From assembly GCF_009712475.1 (NCBI RefSeq), contig NZ_VCJO01000005.1:124001-188000 (forward strand): a DNA stretch of 64,000 nucleotides. The letters run 5' to 3'. Origin of the DNA: Micromonospora sp. CP22 (lineage in GTDB: Bacteria > Actinomycetota > Actinomycetes > Mycobacteriales > Micromonosporaceae). The notes beneath the pieces are model-generated. The model was given only the letters and a program-made list of their open reading frames with translations, was not told the origin of the DNA and did no database searches. Position 1 is the stretch's first letter. Every line of letters starts with the position of its first letter. This document shows, in pieces, positions 47,873-56,614 of this stretch. The position numbers and the translations under genes were made by a program.

Positions 47873-48882
47873 CCGTCGAACCGATCGCCGATCGGGGCAT
47901 CTGGTTCCGGGTGGAGAACGGCAGCACCGGCAGCGCCGTACGGCGGGCCGCCGAGCGACTCGGCGACCAGTTGGGTCTGCCGGCCGCCCGCCTCGCCGAC
48001 CTGGCCATCGTCACGGCCGAGCTGACCAGCAACCTCATCAAGCACGCCGATGACGGGGTGCTGCTGCTGCGACCGGTACGCCGTGAGCTGGACGCAGGGG
48101 TGGAGCTGATCGCGATCGACACCGGTCCGGGCATGGTCGACCTCGCCGAATCCGCCCGCGACGGGCACTCCACCACCGGCACCCTCGGCATCGGTCTGGG
48201 CGCGATCGTCCGGCAGGCGAGCTGGTTCGACGCGTACTCGCGGCCGGGCCGGGGGACCGTCATCGCCGTGCGGGTCTTCGCCGCCCCGGACGTCGCGGTG
48301 TCCTGGGCCGACGGGCTGACCCGCCCGTTGACCGGAGAGACGGTCAGCGGGGACGGCTACGCGCTCCGGCTCCTGGGCGACCGCCGTCAGGTGCTGGTCA
48401 CCGACGGACTGGGCCACGGTCCGCTGGCCGCCGCAGCCTCCGCCGCCGCGCTCACCGCCTTCCGGGAGGCTCCGGCGGGTTCGCCGGCCGAGGTGGTCGG
48501 TCACCTGCACCGGGCGATGTCGCACACCCGGGGCGCGGCCCTCGCGGTGGCCGAGCCGGACCCGGCGGCCGGGGCGCTGCGCTACTGCGGTCTGGGCAAC
48601 ATCACCGGCGTGGTGGCCACCGGTGACGGTCGACAGCGTGGTCTGGTTTCGCTACCCGGCATCGCCGGGCACCAACGACCGGTGATCCGGCAGTACGACT
48701 ATCCCTTCGAGGCCGGCAGTCTGCTGATCATGCACACCGACGGTGTGGTCGACCGGTGGCAGCTCGCCGACTACCCGGGTCTGACCGGGCGGACGCCCCT
48801 GGTGGTGGCCGCCACCCTATTGCGCGACGCGGGCATCCGGCGTGACGACGCCGGGGTGTTGGTGGCAAGGTCCTGGTCATGA
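47869..48882 (+). CDS. HATPase + PP2C (RsbX/SpoIIE-like) bifunctional protein
   Basis: 337 residues from GTG 47869, which overlaps the rsbT stop. Residues 5-135 are a GHKL kinase domain (TAELTSNLIKHADDG and GTLGIGLGAIVRQ), residues 150-330 a short PP2C-type domain (LVTDGLGHGPLAAAASAAAL, MHTDGVVDRWQLADY). RsbX-type phosphatases reset the stressosome. The fused kinase could also act as an anti-sigma/switch factor. The combination fits a feedback component. 4-nt overlap with the histidine kinase gene. Confidence 0.85.
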   Translation: MTVEPIADRGIWFRVENGSTGSAVRRAAERLGDQLGLPAARLADLAIVTAELTSNLIKHADDGVLLLRPVRRELDAGVELIAIDTGPGMVDLAESARDGHSTTGTLGIGLGAIVRQASWFDAYSRPGRGTVIAVRVFAAPDVAVSWADGLTRPLTGETVSGDGYALRLLGDRRQVLVTDGLGHGPLAAAASAAALTAFREAPAGSPAEVVGHLHRAMSHTRGAALAVAEPDPAAGALRYCGLGNITGVVATGDGRQRGLVSLPGIAGHQRPVIRQYDYPFEAGSLLIMHTDGVVDRWQLADYPGLTGRTPLVVAATLLRDAGIRRDDAGVLVARSWS

Positions 48883-50225
48883 CCGCGACACCGCTGCTTC
48901 AGATGGCACTGCGGGTGGAGCAGGACATCTTCGTGGTCCGCCAGCGCGGCCGGGAGGTCGCCGCCGCGATCGGGCTGGAGCACCAGGACCAGGTCCGGAT
49001 CGCCACCGCGTTGAGCGAGGTGGCCCGGGACCTGCTCCGGACGGTCGGCGGGGCGGACGTGACGTTCGCCGTCGCCAACGCGTCGGGCGGCCGTTGTCAC
49101 CTGCGTGTCGATCTCACTCCGGTGGCCCCGCTGCCCGGTGGGCGGTACGAGCCGGAATCCGGCGCGGTGGCACGCCTGGTGGACACATTGAGCGTGTTGA
49201 CCGTCCAGCGGGATACGGTCGTCAGGATGTCCCGACGGGTTCCCACCACGGCACAGGCGCTCACCACCGAGCGCCTGGCGGAGCTGCGCGCCCAGCTCCG
49301 CGAGAGTGCCCCGGGCACCGCCGAGGAGGAACTCGCCACCCAGAACCTTCAGTTGATCAATGCGCTGGACGAGGTACGCAACCAGCGCGACGAGTTGGCC
49401 CGACTCAACGAGGAACTGGAGCAGACCAATCGGGGCGTGATGGCGCTCTATCAACAGCTGACCGACGAGTTGGAGGCGACCAACCAGGGCGTGGTGGCCC
49501 TCTACGCGGAGTTGGACGAGAAGTCGGCGCAGCTGCGTACGGCCAGCGAGTCCAAGAGCCGGTTCCTGGCCAACATCAGTCACGAGTTGCGGGCACCGGT
49601 GACGGCGATCATCGGGCTGGCCCGCCTGCTCGGTGACTCCGCGTCCGATCCGCTCACCACCGAGCAGGAACGGCAGGTCGGTCTCATCCGTACCTCGGCC
49701 AAGGACCTGCTCACCCTGGTCAACGAGCTGCTCGACCTGGCCAAGGCGGAGTCGGGCCGGATCGAGCCGGACTGGGCCGAGGTGGACCTGCGGGCCGTCT
49801 TCGGCCAGCTGCGCGGCACCCTGCGGGCACTGCCCTCCGCCGAGAATGTCGAACTGGTGGTGGAGGACCCGGCGCCGCCGGCCACGGTGCGTACCGACGA
49901 GGTGCTGCTCGCCCAGGTGTTGCGCAACCTGCTGCACAACGGCCTGAAGTTCACCACCGACGGTGAGGTTCGGCTGCGGGCCGAGCGGAACGGGGACGGC
50001 TGGCGGCTCACCATCACCGACACCGGTCCGGGCATCCCGCCGGAGCTGCACGATCGGGTGTTCGAGGAGTTCTACCAGGTGCCCGGCCCGGCTCGGGTCG
50101 GCGGCACCGGCCTCGGGCTGCCGTACGCCCGGCGACTGGTGAAGCTGCTCGGCGGGACACTCGAACTGGCCAGCGAGCCGGGTCGGGGCAGCACCTTCAC
50201 GGTTCGGCTTCCGGACGGGACGTGA
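48879..50225 (+). CDS. histidine kinase with degenerate RsbT-like head
   Basis: 448 residues. Residues 10-120 resemble a GHKL/RsbT domain, but the N-box Asn is Asp51 (SEVARD) and the G boxes are lost, so it is likely a binding module. Residues 130-225 are coiled coil, with SHELRAPV at His235 and the HATPase domain later (NLLHNGLKFTTDGEV, DTGPGIPPELHDR, GTGLGLPYARRLV). Position inside the stressosome operon suggests that the head docks on RsbR/RsbS. No cognate regulator gene other than the receiver-phosphatase immediately downstream. Confidence 0.88.
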   Translation: MTATPLLQMALRVEQDIFVVRQRGREVAAAIGLEHQDQVRIATALSEVARDLLRTVGGADVTFAVANASGGRCHLRVDLTPVAPLPGGRYEPESGAVARLVDTLSVLTVQRDTVVRMSRRVPTTAQALTTERLAELRAQLRESAPGTAEEELATQNLQLINALDEVRNQRDELARLNEELEQTNRGVMALYQQLTDELEATNQGVVALYAELDEKSAQLRTASESKSRFLANISHELRAPVTAIIGLARLLGDSASDPLTTEQERQVGLIRTSAKDLLTLVNELLDLAKAESGRIEPDWAEVDLRAVFGQLRGTLRALPSAENVELVVEDPAPPATVRTDEVLLAQVLRNLLHNGLKFTTDGEVRLRAERNGDGWRLTITDTGPGIPPELHDRVFEEFYQVPGPARVGGTGLGLPYARRLVKLLGGTLELASEPGRGSTFTVRLPDGT

Positions 50226-50226
50226 C

Positions 50227-51762
50227 GTGGACGGCACGGCGACAGTGCTGGTGGTCGACGACAGTCGGACCAAGCGCTACCTCCTGGTGAACTGGCTGAC
50301 CCGTGCCGGGTTCACCGTGCTGGAGGCGGAGACCGGTGGTGAGGCGCTGCGCCGGGTCGGGGTGGACCCGATCGACCTGGTCGTGCTCGACGTCCGACTG
50401 CCGGACCTCAGCGGCTTCGAGGTGTGTGAGCGGATCAAGTCGGCGCACCCGGCGCTGCCGGTGATCCACGTGTCCGCGCACGCCGTCGACACGAACGACC
50501 GGACCCAGGGCCTGACCCGAGGGGCGGACGCGTACCTGGCCGAGCCGATCGAGCCGGAGGAACTCGTCGCCACCACACAGTCGGTGTTGCGGTACTACCA
50601 GGCCCGGCGGCGAGCCGAACTGCTCGCCGAGCGGCTCACCGGGCTGGCGGACACCACCGTCGCGGTGCACGCCGCGCCGAGCTTCACCAAGCTGCTCCAG
50701 GTGGCGGCGGCCGGTGCCGCGGAGATCTTCAAGAGTCCCGCCGCAGTGATCGCCGAGACCTTCGACGGCGACTGCCTGGCCGGGGTCTGCGCCGGGCCCG
50801 GGGCCGAGGCCGGCATCGTGCCGTGGATCGTCGACGACACCGGAGTGCCGACCGGTGCCACCGTCGTGGTGCAGGAGCCGTCGGCCTGGTCGTTGGTCGA
50901 CTGGCCCGCCGGCGACACCGTCACCGTCGCGGCTGCCCGGCTGCGTGAGGATCGCGCGCCGCTCTACGTGGTGGTGCCCACCGCGACGCAGACCGCCCGT
51001 ACCCCGGTGCTGGTCCAGCTCGCCCAGGCGGTGGCCTCCGCAGTGGAGGCGCAACGCTCCTTCGACGAGGAGCACCGGATCGCGGTGACGCTGCAACGCA
51101 GCCTGCTGCCGCGTCGGATCCCGCAGATCGCCGGTCTCGACCTGGCGGTGCGCTACGAGCCGGCCAGTGCCCAGACCGAGGTGGGTGGCGACTTCTACGA
51201 GCTGGTGATGCTCGACGGGCACCTGCTGTTGGCGATCGGGGACGTGGCCGGTCACTCGCTGCACGCCGCCACCATCATGGCCGAGTTGCGATACGCGCTG
51301 CGGGCGTACGCGGTGGAGGGGCACCAGCCGGGCGAGATCCTGCACCGGGTCAACGAGTTGATGCGTACGCTGCTGCCCACCGAACTGGCGACGATCTGCG
51401 TTCTGCTGCTGGAGCCGACCACCGGGCACGTCCGGCTGGCCAGCGCCGGGCACCTGCCGCCGTTGATCGTGCAGGACGGCAAGGCGGAGTACGTGCACCA
51501 TGTCGCGCCGCTGCTCGGGGTGCGTGCGCCCCGCCCCGCCGACCTGGAGTTCGTGCTGCGTGCCGGGGCGACGATGGTCTTCTACACCGATGGTCTGATC
51601 GAACGGCGGGACGTCAGCATCGACGAGGGGCTGGCCGCGCTCTCGGCGTGTGCCGCACACGTGGATCACGACCTCGACCGGTTCTGCGAGCGGCTGCTGG
51701 TGGAGTTGGCCCCGGACGAGATCCAGGACGACGTCGCCGTAGTCGCCCTCCGCCGCCGCTGA
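50227..51762 (+). CDS. receiver-GAF-PP2C phosphatase (RsbU-like)
   Basis: 511 residues. Receiver domain with Asp55 (LVVLDVRLPDLSGFEVC) at 1-120, a GAF-like region to about 285, and a SpoIIE-type PP2C (SLLPRRIPQIAGLDLAVRYE, GGDFYELVMLD, GDVAGHSLHAATIMAEL) with metal sites. It probably dephosphorylates an anti-sigma antagonist when its receiver is phosphorylated by the kinase upstream, which would couple the stressosome to the phosphorelay. GTG start 1 nt after the kinase stop. Last gene of the operon. Confidence 0.9.
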   Translation: MDGTATVLVVDDSRTKRYLLVNWLTRAGFTVLEAETGGEALRRVGVDPIDLVVLDVRLPDLSGFEVCERIKSAHPALPVIHVSAHAVDTNDRTQGLTRGADAYLAEPIEPEELVATTQSVLRYYQARRRAELLAERLTGLADTTVAVHAAPSFTKLLQVAAAGAAEIFKSPAAVIAETFDGDCLAGVCAGPGAEAGIVPWIVDDTGVPTGATVVVQEPSAWSLVDWPAGDTVTVAAARLREDRAPLYVVVPTATQTARTPVLVQLAQAVASAVEAQRSFDEEHRIAVTLQRSLLPRRIPQIAGLDLAVRYEPASAQTEVGGDFYELVMLDGHLLLAIGDVAGHSLHAATIMAELRYALRAYAVEGHQPGEILHRVNELMRTLLPTELATICVLLLEPTTGHVRLASAGHLPPLIVQDGKAEYVHHVAPLLGVRAPRPADLEFVLRAGATMVFYTDGLIERRDVSIDEGLAALSACAAHVDHDLDRFCERLLVELAPDEIQDDVAVVALRRR

Positions 51763-51769
51763 GGTGTAA

Positions 51770-51822
51770 GGAAGGGCACCTTGTTAACGCCTGCGGTAGA
51801 GGAAGGGGCCCTTCCTAACGCC
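51770..51822. repeat. two 22-bp GGAAGGG...TAACGCC repeats
   Basis: Copies at 51770-51791 and 51801-51822, 31 bp apart, both reading GGAAGGG-n-n-CCTT-n-n-TAACGCC. The second contains a near-palindrome AGGAAGGG-G-CCCTTCCT. The second copy holds the stop codon of the AraC gene. Similar repeats are common in Micromonosporaceae genomes (recalled). Confidence 0.75.
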
Positions 51823-52615
51823 GGTTGTGGGCGTACGCGGCGGGCGAGACGCCGGTCGCGGCGGTGAAGTCGCGTACCAGGTGGGCCTGGTCGCTGTAAC
51901 CGAGCTCGGCGGCGAGCCCGGCCCAGTCGGGAGGTTCACCCGCCGCCCGCTCGATCGCCTCGTGCAGCCGGTAGCGGCGGATCACCCACTTGGGACCGAC
52001 ACCGACGTGGGTGAGGAAGAGTCGCTGCAACCGGCGGACGGAGACGCCGTGCTCGCGGGCGAACTCGTCGACCCGGCGTACGTTCCGGTCGGTCCGGATC
52101 ATCTCGACCAGGCTCATCACCTCGTCGTTGACGGGATCCGGCCGGGGTGCCCACTCGATCAGCAGCGCGTCCAGTGCCTGGCCGCGCTCGGTGTCCGTAC
52201 CGGCGCAGACCGGCCTGGCCGGTGGGACACCGACGTCGGCCAGGTCGGCGAAGGGACGTCTCAGGCCGGTCAGTTCGGCGACCGGTCGACGCCAGAACGG
52301 ATGGAAGCCGCCCGGCCGGAACTGCACCCCGCTGACCCGCCCGGAACCGGACAGCGTGATCGAGAAGAGGTGCCGACCGACGCCCGCGACCTCCGGGCGT
52401 TCCGGGCCGTCCCCGTCGCGCTGGACCACCACGTTGACCGCCGGATGCGGCAGGATCCGCTGCTCGAACGGCTCGTCGAGATCCCAGTCGATCAGCCAGT
52501 AGTGCTCCACCCACCGGCGTAGCGCAACGGCGGGCAGGTGCCTGCGGAACCGGACCTGCCGCTTCAGCCGGGCGGGGTCGAGGATGCCCCGGCTGTCTGC
52601 GCGCGGCTGTCGCAT
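51815..52615 (-). CDS. AraC-family transcriptional regulator with N-terminal DUF6597-like domain
   Basis: 266 residues from ATG 52615. The N-terminus (RHLPAVALRRWVEHYWLIDW and PHPAVNVVVQRDG) is the small beta-domain common in actinobacterial AraC regulators. The C-terminus has two HTHs: VDEFAREHGVSVRRLQRLFLTHVG and LAAELGYSDQAHLVRDFTAATG. It is divergent from the TIGR03086-type gene with only about 30 nt between, so that gene is a plausible target. Confidence 0.9.
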   Translation of the reverse strand: MRQPRADSRGILDPARLKRQVRFRRHLPAVALRRWVEHYWLIDWDLDEPFEQRILPHPAVNVVVQRDGDGPERPEVAGVGRHLFSITLSGSGRVSGVQFRPGGFHPFWRRPVAELTGLRRPFADLADVGVPPARPVCAGTDTERGQALDALLIEWAPRPDPVNDEVMSLVEMIRTDRNVRRVDEFAREHGVSVRRLQRLFLTHVGVGPKWVIRRYRLHEAIERAAGEPPDWAGLAAELGYSDQAHLVRDFTAATGVSPAAYAHNRR

Positions 52616-52646
52616 TTCTTCAAGACCACCCTCATACGCTGGCCAT

Positions 52647-53219
52647 ATGGCCACACAGACTAGCGATTTGCTGGCGGCTGCGGCGCCGCGAACCGTGGCG
52701 GTGGTCCGGCAGATCACCGACGACCAGCTCGACCTGCCGACCCCCTGCCGGGACTTTCGCGTCCGCGACCTGCTCAACCACCTGTACGAGGTGGTGGTGA
52801 ACTTCCAGGGCCTCGCCCGACGTTCGACGGTGACCTGGGCAGACAAACCCGACCACCTGACCGCCGGGTGGCGGGACCGGTTCGAGGCCGAGACCGGGCG
52901 GCTGGTCGAGGCGTGGGCGGATCCGGCCAGCGAGCAGGGGGTCTCGCCGGGAATGGGGATGCCGCAGCAGGTGGTGGGCGGGATGGCAATGCTCGACCTC
53001 ACCGTGCACGGTTGGGATCTCGCGGTGGCCACCGGTCAGGCGTACGAGCCGGCCCCCGAGGTGCTGCCCGCGCTGCACGAGCTGACCGGGCAGTTGGCGA
53101 CGACCGCCCGGCAGATGGGCGTCTTCGCCGAGGAGGTGCCGGTCGACGGCACCCTGCCGGAGCTGGACCGGCTGCTCGGCGCGACCGGCCGCGACCCGGC
53201 CTGGTCGCCAGCCGGCTGA
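52647..53219 (+). CDS. TIGR03086/DinB-like metal-binding protein
   Basis: 190 residues from ATG 52647 (MATQTSDLLAAAAPRTVAVV). The pattern DLPTPCRDFRVRDLLNHLYEVVVNFQGLA and GMAMLDLTVHGWDLAVATG fits the TIGR03086 actinobacterial branch of the DinB/mycothiol-dependent isomerase fold, with metal ligands at the first His region and the HGWDL His. Possible thiol-linked detoxification. Divergent from the AraC-type regulator. Confidence 0.85.
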   Translation: MATQTSDLLAAAAPRTVAVVRQITDDQLDLPTPCRDFRVRDLLNHLYEVVVNFQGLARRSTVTWADKPDHLTAGWRDRFEAETGRLVEAWADPASEQGVSPGMGMPQQVVGGMAMLDLTVHGWDLAVATGQAYEPAPEVLPALHELTGQLATTARQMGVFAEEVPVDGTLPELDRLLGATGRDPAWSPAG

Positions 53220-53257
53220 CCGCATCGACACCGGTCCGGTCGCACCGGATGCTTGAC

Positions 53258-53286
53258 GGCCACTATTCACTCAGTGAATAGTGGCC
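53258..53286. promoter_or_regulatory. 29-bp perfect palindrome overlapping PadR start
   Basis: Two 14-bp arms (GGCCACTATTCACT and complement) around one central base. It covers the candidate GTG start at 53274 of the PadR gene. A strong candidate autoregulatory operator for the regulator and its downstream exporter. Confidence 0.7.
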
Positions 53287-53825
53287 TGGTGTCCACCTCC
53301 CACCTGCTGCTGGGACTGCTCTCGACCGGCACCATGCACGGGTACGAGCTGAAGCGGGCCCACGACACGCGGCTGCCGCAGGCCCGTCCGCTGGCGTTCG
53401 GGCAGGTCTACGCCACGCTCAACCGGCTGCTGCGGGACGGGTTGGTGGCACCGGCCGGGCAGGAGCGCCTCGCCGGGCCGGAGCGGACGGCGTACACGCT
53501 GACCGAGCAGGGGCGGGCCGCCCTCGACCAGTGGTTGAGCAGCGTCGAGCCACCGATGCCGCACGTGAACAGTCCGCTGTTCACGAAGGTCGTGGTGGCG
53601 CTGCTGGTCGCCGACGTGGACCGGGCGCGTGCGTACCTCGTCGCGCAGCGCCGCGCACACACCGAGCGGCTGCGTGAGCTGACCGCGCTGAAGACGGCCC
53701 CGTCAGCCACCGTCGACGACGTCGTGGCGGCCGACTACGCCATCGCCCATCTCGACGCCGACCTGCGGTGGTTGCACACCACCCTGGAACGGGTCGCCGA
53801 CTGGCACCGGGAGGTGCACTCGTGA
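53274..53825 (+). CDS. PadR-family regulator
   Basis: 183 residues from GTG 53274; a GTG at 53289 (VSTSHLLLG) is also possible and would place the palindrome entirely upstream. Winged HTH with LLLGLLSTGTMHGYELKRAHD and GQVYATLNRLLRDGLV, then a C-terminal helical dimerisation domain (subfamily 1, Vir-type). First gene of a MacB-type exporter operon (4-nt overlap). It probably represses the exporter until an unknown compound binds. Confidence 0.88.
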   Translation: MNSGLVSTSHLLLGLLSTGTMHGYELKRAHDTRLPQARPLAFGQVYATLNRLLRDGLVAPAGQERLAGPERTAYTLTEQGRAALDQWLSSVEPPMPHVNSPLFTKVVVALLVADVDRARAYLVAQRRAHTERLRELTALKTAPSATVDDVVAADYAIAHLDADLRWLHTTLERVADWHREVHS

Positions 53826-54523
53826 CGCAACTTCAGGCTCGCGGTCTGGTGAAGTCGTACGGACCGACACCCGCCCTGCGCGGCATCACCCTCGACATCG
53901 ACGAGGGGGAGATCGTCGCGGTGACCGGACCGAGCGGCTGTGGCAAGTCGACCCTGCTGCACTGCCTCGCCGGCATCATCCGACCCGACGCCGGTGAGGT
54001 GAGCTGGCGCGGTCACCGGCTGGACACCTGGTCCGAGGCGGCCCGATCCCGCCTGCGGCGTACCGAGTTCGGGGTGCTGTTCCAGTTCGGTCAGCTCGTC
54101 CCCGAGCTGACCGCGGCGGAGAACGTCGCCCTTCCGCTGTTGCTCGCCGGCACGGGGCGGCGAGCGGCCCGGACGGCGGCGCTGACCTGGTTGACCCGGC
54201 TCGGTGTGGCCGAGTGTGCCGACGTGCGCCCCGGCGAGATGTCCGGCGGTCAGCAGCAGCGCTGTGCCACCGCCCGGGCGCTGGTCACCGAGCCACGGGT
54301 GCTCTTCGCGGACGAGCCGACCGGCGCGTTGGACACCCTCTCCGGTGAGCAGGTGCTCACGCAACTGGTCCGGGTGGCGAAGGAGCAGCACACCAGCGTC
54401 GTCCTGGTCACCCACGAGCCACGGATCGCCGCGTACGCCGATCGTGAGGTCATCCTGCGCGACGGCATGATCGACCACACCGGCCTGGGTCTCGACGCGC
54501 CACTTGCCGGCGGCTCCCGGTGA
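53822..54523 (+). CDS. MacB/LolD-type ABC exporter ATPase
   Basis: 233 residues. Walker A GPSGCGKST, Q loop FQFGQLVPE, signature MSGGQQQR, Walker B VLFADEP and H loop VTHEP are all intact. The family pairs with FtsX-like permeases for export of peptides or antibiotics. GTG start overlaps the PadR stop, and its own stop overlaps the permease start (GTGA). Confidence 0.94.
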   Translation: MTQLQARGLVKSYGPTPALRGITLDIDEGEIVAVTGPSGCGKSTLLHCLAGIIRPDAGEVSWRGHRLDTWSEAARSRLRRTEFGVLFQFGQLVPELTAAENVALPLLLAGTGRRAARTAALTWLTRLGVAECADVRPGEMSGGQQQRCATARALVTEPRVLFADEPTGALDTLSGEQVLTQLVRVAKEQHTSVVLVTHEPRIAAYADREVILRDGMIDHTGLGLDAPLAGGSR

Positions 54524-55944
54524 GCCCCTCGACCCTGACCAGCTTGGCTCTGGCGGGCAACCGCACGGACGCCGCGCGGGTGGCGTTGACCGCGCTGAGC
54601 GCCCTGCTGGCCACCCTCGCCGGGCTCGCCGCCCTGACGGTGCTGGCCATCGAGAAACCGCCGGGTGACCAGTGGCAGCGGTCCGAGCAGTACACCAGCG
54701 AGCTGCTCAGCCAGCCGGGGCTGCGCGGCGGGACGGCGTTCGCGCTGGTGCTGCTGACCATCCCGGTGCTGGCGCTGGCCGGGCAGAGCGCCCGGCTGGG
54801 CGCGCCGTCGCGGGATCGGCGACTCGCCGCGCTCCGGCTGGCTGGGGCGACCCCCGGTCAGGTGAGCCGGATCGCCATGCTGGAGACCGGCTTCGCCAGC
54901 CTGCTCGGCGCCCTGGCCGGGCTGGCCTGCTACCTGGGTGGGCGGGAGCTGCTGCATCGTCCCAACGCCGACGGTCTGCTGGCGCTGCCCACGGACGTGT
55001 TGCCGCCGGTGTCGGCGATGGCGGCGGTGGTGCTCGGGCTTCCGGTGCTCGCCGCGGCGGCCACCGCCCTGCTGCTCCGCAGGGTGGTCACCACGCCGCT
55101 CGGTGTGGTCCGGCGGGCCGGTCGCACCGGGTCGCCCCGGCCGTGGCCGGCGCTGCTGATCGGGCTCGGCGTGCTGGCGGCGGCGATGATCGACCAGATC
55201 CAGTGGGCCCTGCGGGGTGCCAGCCTCGAATTGCTGGCCCTGGCCGCGCTGCTCGGCATCTTCGGTGCGGTGATGGGGGTGATCTTCGGGGTCGGCTGGA
55301 TCTCCCACCTGGCCGGGCGGACGCTGCACCGGTTCGCCCGACGTCCGGCCGCGCTGCTGGCGGCCCGCCGACTGACCGACGACCCCTGGGCCAGCAGCCG
55401 TACCTTCGCCGCCCTGCTGGCCGCCCTGGTCATCGCCGGCGGCGCGGCCGCCTTCCGCGCCGCGTTCCAGTTCCAGGCGCAGCGCGAGCAGGAGCAGAAC
55501 GAGCTGGCCGGTTACGGCGGCGAAGCCTCCTACAACTCGTTCTACCTGGACACCATGAATCTGGTCGACCTGGCCGTGGCCGTGGCGGTGGCCATCGCCG
55601 CCGCCGGTCTGTTCGTCACCCTGGTGGAGGGGATCGTCAGCCGCCGCCGGGCGTACGCCGCACTGGTGGCGACAGGCGTGCCCCGCAGCACCATCGGCAC
55701 CTCGATCGTCTGGCAGATGTTGGCCCCGGTGGTGCCCGCGGTGCTGATCGCACTCGGCGTCGGTTACGCCATCGGTCGACTGCTCACCGGCGAGTTCGGT
55801 CGGAGCGGCCCTCAGCCGGGCGTACCGCTGGGGCAGTTGGCGTTGCAGGGGGCCGGTGCGACCGTCGCGGTGTTGTTCGTGGTGGGGTTGGGCGTGCTCT
55901 TCCTCCGCGCCAACACGGCGGTGGCGGAACTGCGGGCCACCTGA
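54520..55944 (+). CDS. FtsX-like ABC permease
   Basis: 474 residues with the MacB/FtsX plan: helices near 20-45, 65-85, 125-150, 165-190, 210-240, 285-310, 345-370 and 395-420, and two FtsX cores (AALRLAGATPGQVSRIAMLE, YAALVATGVPRSTIGTSIVW). The extracytoplasmic domain is small, unlike classic MacB. 4-nt overlap with the ATPase gene; ends 7 nt before a convergent response regulator. Confidence 0.88.
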   Translation: MSPSTLTSLALAGNRTDAARVALTALSALLATLAGLAALTVLAIEKPPGDQWQRSEQYTSELLSQPGLRGGTAFALVLLTIPVLALAGQSARLGAPSRDRRLAALRLAGATPGQVSRIAMLETGFASLLGALAGLACYLGGRELLHRPNADGLLALPTDVLPPVSAMAAVVLGLPVLAAAATALLLRRVVTTPLGVVRRAGRTGSPRPWPALLIGLGVLAAAMIDQIQWALRGASLELLALAALLGIFGAVMGVIFGVGWISHLAGRTLHRFARRPAALLAARRLTDDPWASSRTFAALLAALVIAGGAAAFRAAFQFQAQREQEQNELAGYGGEASYNSFYLDTMNLVDLAVAVAVAIAAAGLFVTLVEGIVSRRRAYAALVATGVPRSTIGTSIVWQMLAPVVPAVLIALGVGYAIGRLLTGEFGRSGPQPGVPLGQLALQGAGATVAVLFVVGLGVLFLRANTAVAELRAT

Positions 55945-55951
55945 GAGCGGA

Positions 55952-56614
55952 TCAGGCGGTGTTGGCCCGCAGGTAGGTCAGGGTCGCCAGCACCCGGCGG
56001 TTGGTGTCGTCGTCCGGTGGCAGGCCGAGTTTGGCCAGGATGTTGCCGATGTGCTTGCCGACCGCCGCCTCGGTGATGTGCAGCCGTCCGGCGATCGCCG
56101 CGTTGGACCGCCCTTCGGCGACCAGCACCAGCACCTCCCGCTCGCGGGCGGAGAGGGCGGCGAGCGGATCGCGTGGGCGGTGCAGTAGTCGGCGGACCAC
56201 GTCGGGATCGACCAGCGTGCCACCGGCGACGACGGTGCGCAGGGTGTCGACGAAATCGGTGACCTCGGCGACCCGGTCCTTGAGCAGGTAGCCGACCCGT
56301 CGGCCGTCGGCGCTGGCGAGCAGCGCCGAGGCGTACTCGGACTGTACGTGCTGACTGAGCACCACCACGGCCAGCCCGGGTTGCTCGGCGCGCAGCTCCA
56401 CCGCCGCGCGCAGCCCGTCGTCACGGTGCCCGGGTGGCATCCGGATGTCGGTCACCACCAGGTCCGGTCGGTGCGTCCGGACGGCGTCCAGCAGCGCCGG
56501 TGCGGTGCCGACGGCGGCGAGCACCTCGAAGCCGAAGCGGTCGAGCAGGGCCACCAGCCCTTCCCGCAGCAGCACCTCGTCCTCGGCGAGTACGACCCGG
56601 GTCACCCGTTGCAC
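55952..56614 (-). CDS. NarL/LuxR-type response regulator
   Basis: 220 residues. Receiver with Asp56 (LVVTDIRMP), LSQHVQSEY and the Lys phrase YLLKDRV; C-terminal Lux[24 protein letters not shown] and [19 protein letters not shown]. The start overlaps the sensor kinase stop by 13 nt. It probably controls the adjacent exporter or other genes; no target motif is visible. Confidence 0.93.
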   Translation of the reverse strand: MQRVTRVVLAEDEVLLREGLVALLDRFGFEVLAAVGTAPALLDAVRTHRPDLVVTDIRMPPGHRDDGLRAAVELRAEQPGLAVVVLSQHVQSEYASALLASADGRRVGYLLKDRVAEVTDFVDTLRTVVAGGTLVDPDVVRRLLHRPRDPLAALSAREREVLVLVAEGRSNAAIAGRLHITEAAVGKHIGNILAKLGLPPDDDTNRRVLATLTYLRANTA

